From Rhea pennata (lineage: Eukaryota; Chordata; Aves; Rheiformes; Rheidae): a DNA stretch of 64,000 nucleotides. Position numbers and translations under genes: made by a program. How positions within the stretch are numbered: position 1 is the first letter of the stretch; every line of letters begins with the position of its first letter. The notes below the pieces were generated by a model. That model was not told the DNA's origin and did not search any database. It saw nothing but the letters and a program-made list of their open reading frames with translations. The stretch is from the NCBI RefSeq assembly GCF_028389875.1, contig NC_084669.1, positions 35,440,731 to 35,504,730 on the forward strand, written 5' to 3'. Below, piece after piece: positions 10,801 through 25,000 of this stretch.

Positions 10801-13028
10801 GCGTGATAGTACCACAGTGATCACTTTGTCAGTATTGATAAGAATAGCAGCAAGAAAACATCTTACAGCAACGCAGTATTTCACTTGAACTCTGCCCATA
10901 TGTTGCTGATTCCTTGTTACAGAATCACTGCTGGTACCTTTAGGGTAAATATGTATGATACTTGTTTTCTTTGTATATTGTAATTAACCTTAGTGATAGC
11001 TGTTTGGGTCTTGCTTGTCAGTTTAGCTTCTTAAGACTTACTTTTTTTTTCTTCTACTGCTGTATTTCTGAGATATTTTTTCTCTTTTTTTTTTTTGAAA
11101 GATTGATTTGATAGCTTTAAGAAGTCATGCTTGGAATTGTTATGTGTAGATAATCATAACAACAACAAAAAATCCAGCTGTTGGTAGGCTCTATTTGTCT
11201 ATTTAGAGTGGTGTTTTATAATATGACTAGAAGGTACACACATGTGTGTTGTCTCTTCAACTTATTTCTGTATGTATGCTACAGAATATTGGAAAAATAC
11301 AAAGAATGGAGTAATAAGATGGAGACAACTGTGAAAATCATGTTTCTAGATAGGTGAACTTCTAAGAGTCTCCAAGCATCTGACAAACTGTGATTTTTAT
11401 CCTGACAAATTTCCTAAGAAATTGTCATGGGTTAACATAAAATAATTCAAAAAAAAAAAAAAAAAATCCCAGCTCAGAATTTGCAGCAAAACATGCATGG
11501 CTTTTGATAACCAAGCCATTACACTGTATTAATAAGATGAAGTAGCGAGCATTAATAAATGGAATAGTGAGCATAATCACCTGAAATAGTTGAATGTTGA
11601 TTTTAAATAATTGTATAAATATATTTAATTTTCCTTGTTAGGTCCCTACACTTTTGTTCAGCAGCATCTCATGTTGGGTACAGACCCACGGACAATTCTG
11701 AAGGACTTGTTACCAGAGACAATCCCTCCGCCTGAACTGGATGACATGACACTGTGGCAAATTGTTATAAACATTCTTTCAGAACCACCAAAAAGAAAAA
11801 AACGAAAAGATATTAATACTATTGATGATGCTGTGAAACTTTTGCAAGAATGCAAAAAGATAATGGTCTTGACTGGAGCAGGGGTATGTATTGCCACAAT
11901 GACGGTATGAGAATATATAGATGATTGGTAAAATTCTTATTCCATGCTTTACAGCATGTGAATAATCTTCCTCCAGGAATGTTCATGATCAAGTAACTAG
12001 CATTAGATGAGAAGAGGAGGTACAGCTGTCTGCTAGAATCACGTACACTGCAAGACTAGAATTTAAAACCAGAAATGACAAGATCTCTCTTCTTTTAAGG
12101 AAATATTCTTAAACATTTAAACTCTTAAACAATTGCTTCATATCTTTTCTAGTGTTCATGCAAAATAATTACAGAATAAAATCTCATCTACCCAATTCAG
12201 AACACTTCTGTCCTAGTCTTTTTTCTTCTGAAATAAATGTAATGTTTTTTAATGAAATCTCAATGAATCTCTTACCATAGCCTGACTGGACTAGAAGGAG
12301 TAGAAGAATATGACTTAAAATAAAAAGGATTATAACAGGATTGTGACTGAATTTCCAGTAGACTGAACTCTGTTTTTAAGTTGTGCTGCTCTACTGTGCT
12401 AGTAAGGTTACTCACTATTCTATTAAACAAAATTTGTGAACAGGTATACATTTGCAGATATACATTTGCATTGTTCTACATCTATGAACCTGATCATGGT
12501 ACAAAAGTCAATTGTTCATCTATGGATAGCGTGACGTTATTCAGAAAAGGTGAATAATCCAAATCAGACCAGTTGTCAGAAAAGCACTGCTACTTCTATT
12601 ACCCAATCTTGCTCATTCTATAACTGCTATCATACACCTGTTTCTCCTCCTCTTCTTGTAGTATTTTTGGATAGTTTGGGACAATAAGTTACAGTCTTAT
12701 CAAACACTACAGTGCTTTGCTTAGTTTGTTGATCAAAAGGGGTTTATTCATTAAAAGTAAGAATCTATTCTGTTATTGCATTAGCATATTAAATATCAGC
12801 CCCTTTGTCCAATGCTAAGTTAGCAGATCAGTGAATGCTTCCTAATTCAAATTTAATGCAGCACCATTTTAAATCTGTGTGTGCGTGTTTTAGTACTGGA
12901 AGTTCTGTAAGTAAGTTCTGGTGTCCTGTTACTGCTTTTATGGATTGTACTAAGGATTTTTTTTTTAATTGGGTTGTCAAACTTTGTTTCACCTGCTTGT
13001 TACTTGGAAAATGGTCCAACCCCCCCTC

Positions 13029-13067
<39 letters not shown>

Positions 13068-16000
13068 TGGATAACTCAGACTGTTTTTGTTCTTAGTATA
13101 TACTAGCACATGGAAGTGTGGTTTCACAAATACGTGGTATTGCAGCAACACTTTATAGCCAAATATGTATAGTTCTGCTTATTTAAGATTGCAAACATAT
13201 ATTTCAGGTTTCTGTGTCTTGTGGAATACCTGACTTTAGATCAAGAGATGGCATCTATGCACGCCTTGCTGTAGACTTTCCAGACCTTCCAGATCCTCAA
13301 GCAATGTTTGATATAGAATACTTCAGAAAGGATCCCAGGCCATTTTTTAAGTTTGCAAAGGTACGGTTTTCCAACTGTGCTCATCTTGGACAGTAAAGAT
13401 AAATAACAGTAATAAGATGCATTAACAGAATAGTTTTATATCTGGCTATAAAAGACATCTTTGTCTTTTTTTAATATAAATAAGATAGGAAATATGTTAA
13501 TGTCTTGAATTTAGTGAGAGGGCTCTTTCAGTGGCATAATGACTTTCTCCTTGTATGGATCTTTGCAATATATAGACTTGATCTCTTCATTTTACTTAAA
13601 TCATTGTATGCAGGCAGATATTAGCCTTTCTAGAAATGTTCAGCAACACTATTATTTTTTTTCTGCTTATTTTAACTATTCCTATAATAAGGTCATTATA
13701 TACAACCAATCTAGTTTGTGTGTCTGATTTCAGGGAGGATAAATAGAAACTGTTGTTATGTAATTATTTGATCTAACCTCAGTATTCTCAGTTGGAGTTA
13801 ATTCTCCTCTGAAAATGAAGAAATATGAGTGTGAGGAACTTTCTGCTAGCACATGAATAATGTCAAAAGCCACATTCAAATTTGCCATGCTGTGGCATAC
13901 TGTTTAACGTCATACAATACCTTCACACTTTAACACTGTTTTTACAGGTAAGTGGAGGAAAACACTTTCGTATGCTAAGAATTTTCCTGTTTTAGGTTTT
14001 TATATTGCTCTCACAAGAATCAGTATTACTTAAAGCCTTTCTGTAGGGACTGTGTTCACCTCTTAAAAGAGAGAATGCAGCACCTTTTCTAAAGGTGTTA
14101 GTGAGATTGAATGGTTTAATTGAAAAAGGGAGAGTGTGTCTCAGAGATGGGAAGGAACTCACATATTCAGAAACAAAAACTAACTGTATTTAATCTAGAA
14201 TTTCCTCAGGACAACCTATAAAACAAAAATATTACGAGAATTACTGCAGTAAGGACTTGTGAAAAGCTATCATGACTAAAAGTGTTGTGCTCACTGTTCC
14301 CTCCCTCTGCTCTGAATTCATAATGCTGCTCTAATACTGATCCGAAGATAGGAAAAGAAAAATCAATATATTTTGCCTCCTGCACAGATATTAACATATT
14401 TTGATGCTCTTTAGTGTGTTCAGTTTCCTGCAGTTTTTTAACATCTAAAGAAAATACAACTACTAGAAGGCCTTGTATACTTGGGTTTTATCCTAATACC
14501 CAAGTTCAGTGTAGCTAATATTTTGTTATTAAAATAATTTCTCTCACTTCTTCCCTTTCCTGTTGTTCTGTTCAGCTAGAAAATTAATTTCTTAATCCAT
14601 GAAATCTTACGTTGCTTTAATTTTTAGGAGTCAAACGAGTTTTCAAGCTTTTGGCAAGTCGGCATGTCTTATTTAAAACAAACAAACAACCCCTGCATAA
14701 TGTCAGCTCTGAAAGCTATTTATTCTGTCTGAACAATGGCTAATTTACTGAGCTAGCTCACTCGGACTCAAAGCTAGATTCCTCTCTTTAATACATACCT
14801 TTTAAATGGCATGTATTAAAAACCCAATGTGCTTAGGTTTTGCTCTTTTTTAATGTATTTGCCAATACACATCATGTTTGCCTCAAGTTTTCTCCTTCAT
14901 ATATTGTCCCAAAGAGACCCACAGTTTGTTTATGCATGGACATGCATCTCTTCTCTATCCATTCTACTTTTCTCTATATTAATGCTGTAAACTCATCTTA
15001 ATTCTTGCTTTACTGGTTCCTCTGTATGGCTGTTGGCTTCCACTTTTTCCAATGTCTGTCATCTCTTTTATCTTTCTACATTTATCTCCTCTCTTCTCAG
15101 TTTTCCACTTATTTTGCAAGGTAATTGGTGGCAGGGCATGTCATACTTCTTTAGGAACTAAGATACATGAACTTCTAGGACCACATAAATATCTCCCAGT
15201 AATTGTATCATAGCCCTGTCATAATCTGAGTGATATAACCAAGATATAACCAAGAGTAATTACTGCTGCAGTTTAAATCTCTAGACCTATTATAGCTTCA
15301 GAATTATGAGTAACTTGAAATATGTAGAGGAAAAACAATTTCAAAAAGTCTTACTTTGTTAAAGATTAAGCTATACAGTAGCTGAAGGCACAGCCTTCAT
15401 TGCACAGCAACAGGGGGTACCACTTGCAGTGGTCAACTCTGGACAGAGGTTCCTACTGTGAAGCTTTCAGCTGGGTGCCCACATTTAATTTTTCCTTTTG
15501 GCTGGCTCCTTGCTCCCTGATGAGCAGACATTAAGTCATTCTATAAAAGTACCTACATTTTCTTTCTATATATTCCTTAGAAATCCCTTCTTCCTCTCCT
15601 ATGTGATCTGATGGAAAGGCTGAGCATCTATCAGGCACAGCAGAATTGCTTTGCTAAGCCATGCGTCTTTAACTTGATGACTGTAGTAACTGAGTACATA
15701 AACAAGGTTGGTCTGAGTGCCATCTGCCTTACCCTTTATATCCAGTATATAATTCTGCTTTCTGAGCTTTCATTTTCTTGGAATGGATGCTAATATTGCT
15801 GATCCTGAATAAAAGACTGAATCCAAATTCCTCATAAAAATTTTGGCTGACTGCAGTTAAAGCATAGGTGTTTTTAATGGGAAATACTAAGATTGTTTGA
15901 CACTTGAAAAAAAAACTTCCTATTTCATAACTCTTAAAAACAAACAAGACCCGAGCCTTGCTTATTTGCTGCATAAAGAAGTACATATTTCTGTTTGGAG

Positions 16001-19000
16001 CAGTTAATCCTGAAAGGGTGAGAAGCTCAGCTGTTGAAAGAAGAGTTATGTCTGAGAGAATGGCAAAATGAGAAGGGAAGGACTACAGCAACTATGCACA
16101 CAGTCACTATTTATACTATTCAGCTTTATGTGTATTGCTGCCGTCACAACAAACATTCTGTGCTCATTTTCACTTTCTAATGTACTTCTGAATTCTGTAG
16201 GAAATATATCCAGGACAATTCCAACCATCTCTCTGCCACAAGTTCATAGCTTTGATGGACAAAGATGGAAAACTACTTCGCAATTATACACAAAACATAG
16301 ACACACTGGAACAAGTTGCAGGAATCCAAAGGATAATTCAGTGTCATGGTTAGTAATTTTAAAGTTTCACTTTTCTTAATTTTATGTGTAGAAATGATGT
16401 TTAATGGTCCATGTGACATGCCTTTATCCCTCCAAATAGAATATTCTGCATCTCTTAGAAATAAACATTCTACCTTTAAAATATTGACTGTTTAGTATAC
16501 AAAATAAAATCATGAGAACTAGGAAAACAAGAGAAGAGAAAATTACAGAAATTGAGGTTAAGAAACATTTTCTTCAGATATATTCCATAAGACCCAATTT
16601 CTTGTTTGTAACTAGTGCTCCTTTATATTGTATTATTTCATGAAATGCATAAGACTTTTAACTTTCCATTATAGTTTCAGCAAAGTTTAGAGTTCCTTTC
16701 AAAATGTTTCTTGGTATGTTCAATCTTGCTTTTTCCTCACATTCAACAGAAGAATGAATGGCGACTTGTGTGCTCAAGTCAGTGGGAACACTAGGATTTA
16801 CATAAGTATGGACTAGACCAAGATGTGCATATTCATGTACCTGAATTCTGCTTACAGAACTGTGCTTTATAGCTTTAAAATGCAAACTCTCATTTTTTAA
16901 AATAGTTCAAATATTTAGAGCAGAAATGTTGCAAGGGTAAATAAGTCTTTCAGAAATTATGCTTGGTAAATGGTGGTCTTTGTGCATCAGTGAAGATCCA
17001 CACTTGCTTTACACAAGCTCAGACCACACTAATTTTTTTAATTTCTTTATATTCTTGTATGAGATCATAAAGAGTGTGGAAGTTAAAAATCTTTTCCTAG
17101 TTCCCTCTTGCTGTCTGTCAATGGAATGATTTTAGCTGTTACCCATTTCTTGATTTAAAATATATTAGAATATATTCTACAGAAATCTTAATATACAGTG
17201 ACACTTCTGTTGTTTCTTGTCTCATACATAAAATATTGTGGATTAATCTGCAGTTGAATTGAACATTATCTTGTAGCACCTTCAGTATTATACGGAGTTC
17301 TGTGATTATATCAAAATTCAGTGAAATCTCTTCTTCAAACAGTTGCTTGATACGCTTTTCATTTCCAGAAACTGGGATCTCTCAACTACATGTCTGAGGC
17401 TCTATTTTTAAGGAATAGACGTAGAAAGGAGTTCATAAAGTGGACATCTGGATCATTTAGTAGACTTGTCAAACAAATTCCTTAAAGCAGTATTGGCATG
17501 TTTATGAGACCTGACACAATGCTGGTGTCAACATTGATAGTGGAATGGAAGGTGTTCTCTAGCTTAACAGCAGTAAACCCTGCTCTTAAATTAGGAATAT
17601 AGAGCTGTTATAGTAAGTTCATCCTCCTAGCAGGGCAGAGTGTTTCAAAGAGTTGTAACACTGACCCTTAAAGGTAATGAGTAACTGGTTCTGTCTGCAA
17701 CAGACTTGCTACTGAAGTTGTTACCATTCATAGTAATCCTGCTCTTTGAAAAAGGGCCATATTCAGCACAAGGTACCTCCTGGTACTACTTTAGATCACT
17801 AGTTGGTATTTTTAAAAGCAGCCTTGTCTTTTTACAAAACTCTAAGAAACATCTTCTCCTTAGCACTTTAAAGAAGTTCCTGTGTAATCACTCAGAAGAA
17901 TTTGAGTGATGAAGAAATTTTCATCTACATCTTTCTACTCAGCAAGAGTCTGTCAATCCCAGCAGGAACTGGCAAGTCACGTAGCATCTACATAGTATAG
18001 TAATGGCACTTATGTATGTACTGCATGTCCAGATCATTAAGCACCTTCCTTACAGACCAGTTGCTTGCAAGTCACATTGCCATGACTCAATACTGGTGTC
18101 AGCCTTAGTACTGGAACCGAAGATGATCTCTAGGTCAGCAGCAGTAACCCTGGCTGTCAAGTTGGCAACCATGAACAAGCTTCCACAAGATCTGAGAAAG
18201 TCAATCTGCTGTTCAGGGAGATGTTTGTCTCTACAGTGGCTTTCCTGGGTGTATTTGACACTGAGGTATAATCAGTAGTCGCTGATAGACTGTTTCTGTA
18301 GAATTCCCTACTGCCTGCTGTTGGATCAAGTGATAGCCTGTTCTTCTCAGAGTCTGTCTCTGGCAGTTCAGGGATGCCAGACTGATACTGGCGCACCAAG
18401 TTGGCTACTTATTCAACAACCGCAAGTGGCTGTTAAAGAGTCTGTCTAATACCACCTTTTCTAGGCACCAAGCTCACTTGCTTCCGTATTACAGAGCTTA
18501 ACTCAGTGCTGGATTTCTTGCTTAATTTTCTTTCCTTATTCAGAGCAAGGATGATGTTCTGTAGTGGTGACCAAAGAGCGCACAACAGAATCCAGCCTGT
18601 CAAGTAATCCAAATCCCATGCTGATGTTTGTATGTAGTTACTGTATCATGTGTTTTCACTTGGCCATCTTCCCCTATCAGGTATTTGCCATGAACTTTTT
18701 ACGTGGCTGTGTTCTTGCATGTCACTGCCACATTCAAGCTTCCTGTTATTCAAGCTTCCTATTCAGTTGCACAACGACAGTGGCTAGATTTCAGACCAGC
18801 TCTAGTGTATCAATTGATCTTAAATTTAAAAGATTCTCTTTAAAATCCTCATGGAGTTTGAAATTTTGAGGCTTTTGGAAATTAGCAGAGGTTGTTTAGA
18901 GCATATCGAGCTTTATCTGACCTACAGCTACTGTCTAACAAATGCTAGTTGACTAATGCTAGTGGCTAAAGAGAAAGCGAAGCACTGGTGTGTAAGAGTT

Positions 19001-22000
19001 CATACTTATGTGTTCCAACTCTGATCTATATTTTTTTTGTCTAACTGACAGTACAAAGTTAATCAAGAGTGTGGCAAATGACACAGAACCTTGTAGCGTT
19101 TTGGGGAGTTCATATATGAACCTTTGAACCCACCTCACACTCCAAAACTGCAGTAAAGCTGCTAGTATGAAAATTGCCATATCCTGGATGCGTTCTGTGT
19201 ATTTAAAATGGCTTTTGCATTCAGCCACCATGTCTGCAATTAGATTGTACTCCTTGTCTCTGCTGTAGCCGAGTGATCGGGAACAGCGGCCTGCTGGTTA
19301 CACGTGAGCTGTGCATGGGTACTTCTTTCTCAAGTTCTTTTGATGGTGGAAAAACAGTTCATAGGCACATTAAATAACTGCAAGTAGGTTGCAATAGCTG
19401 CCTCAGATGGAGTCAGGTCTGACTAGCCTAACAGAAATGTTTCTCATGTGCTGCACAGAGAAGTAAATCTCTATTTATATCAAATATATTACTATAAATA
19501 AGTTACCATGAGCAAATAATTATCATCGTGCTTCCTTCAGTCTTTAGAAGCCCTCCAGTTCTGAGAATCATGCTGCTGAGCAAGCACGTCTGAAGCTGTA
19601 CGGTTTCTGGTGTCAGCAGTGATTAGCAGATGTGAACTACCAATCATCCAGAAGTGATCTGCTCCAAGTTTTTTGGTGGCTTTCACTGCATCTTTGTCTT
19701 ACCTAGACACAATATCTGCATAGCATGTTTTGATGTTTTACTTAGTCCCAGAATCTTCATTTAACGGTGTGTTGGTTGGATGCTGTGTGTAGGCCGTATT
19801 GAGCAGAAAAGATCTGTGGTTTTGGCAGCTTAATACTCCAGTTAAAGTTCTGATACCAGATTTTTTTTTTAATCTGTTCCTAGCTTCTGCAAAGGCTTGA
19901 TGCTTTCAAAATCTTAATGGTTACTTTTTTAAAAGCTTCCTTTTGAAGAGAGACTCCTGCATCCCCTTGTACGTTACTCAATCCCGGGGAACAAGCATGG
20001 ATTCTTATTGCCCTCGTATCACTGAAGAGAGTTCCAGACTTCTACTGTATGACCTGCATGTTCGTGTGCAGGATCAAGGATTTTTTAAGCTTTGCTTGTG
20101 GCTAGGAGAAAAATCCATTTGTCACTTCATTCTTAAGCATTCTGCCAACGCGACTTATTCCTTCCACAGACACGAGGCTGTGCAGGCTGCGCTCTCACAC
20201 AGACGTGTGCACTGGAAGGCCAGTTCTAGGTTACCACAATGACTTTACGCTGTTTATTTTCATGTGGGTGTTAGCAGCTGGTAAGCTTTCCCCTTTGACT
20301 GATAGGGAGGGATGTCTATGCCCCAGCAGAACAAAAGCATCACCTTCAGCTGCTTCGCAAACAGACCGGTTGGAGCTCTGAGGTATCTGGATGGAACAAC
20401 TGATTTAACACAGGTCTTGCCAAATGGTAAACCCGTCAGCTAAGCTGGATACCAAGTTCACAGCAGTACTCAGGTTGACCAGTATAACTGTTAACTTCTC
20501 AGTTTTGGTGAAAGGAACAGTACTGCTATTCAGCTGCATATAGTGAAGTCTTAACTAATGCATTTCATTCATTGAAGTTATTTTGCCCTTTGATAACTAC
20601 AGTTTCTTGAGATTTGTGTGGGTTTGTGTCCTGTTTGCAGAATTGTCAGTGCTGCTGTTAATTATGCAAAGAGGCGAGGGGACAGTTCTGTTTTCCCCTC
20701 CTTGTATATGCTTTCACTGGCTGGGGGCACAAGAGGACACAATATAATTTGTGTCATTATGCACGTGGTGTATCCTGCCTCTAAAACAAGATTTCTGCTA
20801 ACATCCAGAAGAATTACGTTTAGTACTACAAATATCTTCCTTTAATTTTACTTTCTGAATTTTATTATTTTAGCCCTGCAGTGTAACACTTTTTCATTAT
20901 AACACCTTTGCCAAAGAGAGCAAACCTGAACTACTGAAAATCTTCTTTTCTGTTTTGCATGTTTTTCCCCTCAGGTTCCTTTGCAACAGCTTCCTGCCTG
21001 ATCTGTAAATACAAAGTTGATTGTGAAGTTGTTCGAGGAGATATTTTTAATCAGGTAAAAATTTACTTTAATTCACTGCAGCTTTCTAATAGGAACTGTT
21101 AAATCCTATATTGCTTAAAAAATCTATATTTATTTTTAAAAGATTATATGTTTTTGTATATTTCCTAAAAGTGCCTATCCACATTTTAGCATTTCCTCTA
21201 CTACTTAAAAGTATACTCAAATACTATACTGCAAAAAAGTAGTTAATAGGAATAAAATGAAACAAAATCCAACTCTGAGAAAAGCAGAGGTTAAGATGGT
21301 AAGTAGAAAGTTGATTTATACCTAACTTATATTAGGCTGAAATCAGTCATACTAAGAAAGCATTTGCAAGCCGTTTAGAACATCCGTTGCTCTTTAGCCT
21401 TTTTCTACATTAAAATTTGTTTAAATAGTAGCTAATGCATGGGAGAATTGCTAACTGTAGAGCAGCTCCTGTAAAGAGGATGATCAAACAATACGTGAAC
21501 TGCATCTCCTAGGACTTCTGAATTATTCTGTATTCTGGACTCCCTACTTGTGTGTGAAATGCTCAAGCGCCAAAGCTACTGTTTTTACTCCAGCTTTGCT
21601 CTGATAGAGTAAAATAACCTTTGGTTTGGGTGGACCCTCTTTGTTCTTTCCTTTCTTCGGAAAAGGCAGTGATGATGACTGATCAAGAAGATCAGCTTGT
21701 TTATACAAATAGAGAGGGACTGCTTTAAATGAGAAATATGTTGAGATCTAAATCTTTCAAGTATTAAATTTGAAATAGAACTTGATGAAAGCCTTTCGGA
21801 AGAAGTCTTTGAGTAAAAGCTTTAAGAAATGTCAATCTCACGGATGCTTTGTAACACTGAAGTATTGAGTGTCTGTGTAATCTGTGTCATTTTATCATTA
21901 TTTTAAAATACTACTTACAGATGTTTGCTGCTCCTTTACTTCAAAATGTTTTTTTTCCCTTTTCTCTTCCCCCCCCCCCAAAGCATTTTGTAGTTTTCTG

Positions 22001-25000
22001 TTTTGATTGTTAGTGGTCAGATCTCCTTTCCCTCACACTTTAATCATTGTACTTTTATACTTAGAGCCACTCTGCAAACTTCTGCCATTGTGCAAGGAAA
22101 TGGAGACTTTTTCTTAATGATTTAGGTATTTAAACCATATTTTTCTCCCCATTCAAATCCAGTCAGTAATTCTGAGTTGGTCTCACGAACTACTGAGGAA
22201 AAGCAGTGACAAGTGAGTGTTTGCTCAGGCTTTCTAAGACCTTGAGAAGTCTCAGGCTCGGCAGTGCAGAAGAGCAGCCCTGTCAGGTGAGGCCAAAGCT
22301 TTGTGCTGGTGGCCAGTAGCGGAAGCCTGGGGAGGAGAAAGGGACTGGGAAAACCATGTGGTGATATTTCTGAAGAATGAGAACAGAGAGGGGTCTTATT
22401 CCCAAGAAGGAGACTTTCTGAAGAAGCTTTTTACACTCAGTCTCTCAGCTGTAATCTTATAGGACACAAGGTGCATCTCTCTAGAACAGGCCCGAGCCGT
22501 AATACTGAATTTCTGATTTTCACACTGCAATATAAATGTACTTATTGCTGAATATATCTTTGTGCAGGAAGAGAGTTATTTAAATAAAGCACATTCTTCT
22601 TCCTTTATGCCTCTGAACAAATTGTTGTAATTACAGTTATTATCTTTTTATTCTATGGTCTCTCATTTTCAAAATGTATTACTCAGGTTTTTTGTTTTCT
22701 GTTACCAGTCTAGGATACAGGATTGGGTTCCTTTAAGGAAACTACTTCTGCACTTACTAAAGAAGCGCCTGTACGTTTCAACAGTTTTGTTCTCTAACAG
22801 GGACCATCCTCCACAAAAATGGTTTGGAGACCTAAGGTCCAAAAGATTGTTCACTCTCTGTTCTCTGCTCCCTTCCACTGCTTGGAAGTTGAGTTGCACG
22901 TGGCTCTGAGTCCTCAGTTTTCCTTCAAAATACCTTTCTTTGCTCTGGTCCGTCCCTGATGGTCTTAATTTTCAGTCTAAGAGCTTCATGAGAAAGTAAC
23001 TCACATCTTACTGTCAGGAATGTCCTTTCAACGTATTACAGACTGAGAACTGTTTAAGATCATCTGTATAGAAAATGGACAATTTCATCCTGCTGCTCTT
23101 CATTCCTCTGCCACTTCCAAGATAAAGTGTGTGGTTCTTTCTCTAGTTTGCTGTAGACAAACATCTTTCTGGATCAGAAGAAGCAGCAGTTATAAACCAC
23201 GCAGAACAAACTTCTGAGGAAAACTTTCTCTTCGGTTACTTTTGGAAAATATCTCTTTTTATTTTGCTTCTGACTATTTCAGGAAGCTTCAAGAAATAAT
23301 GAAAGGTGATGGATCTCAGATTTATGAAAAAAGGGCCTAAGCAATGGACAATATTCCCCACTTTTTGGATATTCTTAAACCCTAAATCTTGACTTATCTT
23401 GTCTCTGATATAACAGTAGCATCCACAGTCTATGAGAAATTCCACTTTTCTTTCATTAGATAAATAAATCAGCAGAGACGATGGGGTTTTGGGGGAGTGC
23501 TACTTCTGGAGGGAAAGAGGACCCTAGGCAACCGAGTGGCCAATTACTAGCCTTAACTTCTTGGTATCAATTTCAGCTCTTGGAATAGATCTTCCCCCTT
23601 ACTGACGACCTTTCTGAGGATTAGCAGAGATGCTGGTGAGTGAAAGATATGTAGTGTTAAAAACATGTATTTATGGGCCCTTTACAGTGACTCGAATGAT
23701 TTGACTGGATAGGGGCATCTGTTGTTCTACAGAAATCCATTAAATCACAAGTCATTGGACTTCCTGTGAGAGATGCTGGAAGCAGAGCTACTGCTAAGTG
23801 GTCTCTTTAATTTATATCAAAAGTTAGAGGTCTTCATTTCATCTTCCTCCTAATACAGAGCAAATTAATATCCCTCCTCAAGTCTCCAGCCATAAGGGGA
23901 AAGGCATCACTGACATAAATAGAAGAGACGAAGTATGGTAGAAAGCTTCAGAAAAGCTTCTTCACTTTGTGTGTTATCCCTTTCTAATGTGTAGTGTTAA
24001 AGAGCCAAGGAAAAATCTCGAGGTCATTCCGCTCCTTCTGGGAATTCTTTAGGTGGTTTCCGTTTAATAGGGGGGTTACTAGATGCTCTGTAGCTTGGGT
24101 ACGTCAGGAAGGCTTTCTCCATGTCACTTTCTAGTTCTTTTACCATATTGCTTCTTGCGCATCCCTCATACAAGGATCTGTTCAAAGGAGGATTAGATTC
24201 TCTGTTTAAGGACTTTAATTTTGGGAGAGGTGCACGAGTACTGAATGCTTTCTTTTTCGATGCTTTCTCATATGGAAATTACTGTCTTTTGTCCTACTGC
24301 AGACATCCATAAATCTGTTCTCCAATTTAAAATAAAGTTCTGTATTTTTTTGTATACTGTGTACAAGAGGGTGGTATTATGCATTTAAATGTCTGTTTCC
24401 ATCTATTTTCCTATTACATTAGACAGTATACTTATCTTTACACATTTACATGTAATTTACTTTTGATGACTGCAATAGGACTGCAGCTGTGTTTAATGAG
24501 AGCTCTGTAGATTTATTCTGGGGTATTGCCCTTGGAGACTGCACCTGAGAAGACTTGAACCATTTTAAAAAAAACGCTCAGTAATAATTTAAGTCTTGTC
24601 TGTGTTTACTCGCGTTATTCACCTTCTTGCTTTTCTTCTCCCTGAATAAATCTTAAGACAAGGAAGAGTTGAAAGATATCGCAAAGACTTAAAAACCTTC
24701 TGGCTTCAGGAGGAAAGGGAGTCTTGCTTCCTCACAGATATAATGTTCATCTGCTTTTATATTGAACAAGGATTCTGCTCTGTTTTTGGAGGATGGAGAA
24801 AGTTTAAAATGGAGACCAGAGAAAAGTTCTGTCCTATGTTCTTGTTCTGTGCACTCTTCGCTAGCTAGCTGCTACAGTGGCACATTGCTTTATGTATGTA
24901 ACTTACACATAACCTTTTGGGGGAAAACAAGAAAGCAGGTAGGTAAAACTCTATAACACACTGTTTGATTAGGAAGGATTTTATATCAAACCCTATAATG

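Larger units (their letters stand above)
16349..20974 (+). other. SIRT1: SIRT1 intron 5, with decayed coding-like repeats
   Basis: The largest SIRT1 intron (4.6 kb). Its middle differs in texture from the others: less AT-rich and carrying related segments at 17512-17601 and 18083-18172, plus an 80-codon minus-strand frame at 18157-18399. No intact gene is present. Confidence 0.7.

Noticed and set aside
11884-11910. Read-through of SIRT1 exon 3 into its intron, giving GVCIATMTV and a stop
   Set aside because: The GTATGT donor and the match of exon 4 to human place the boundary at 11883.
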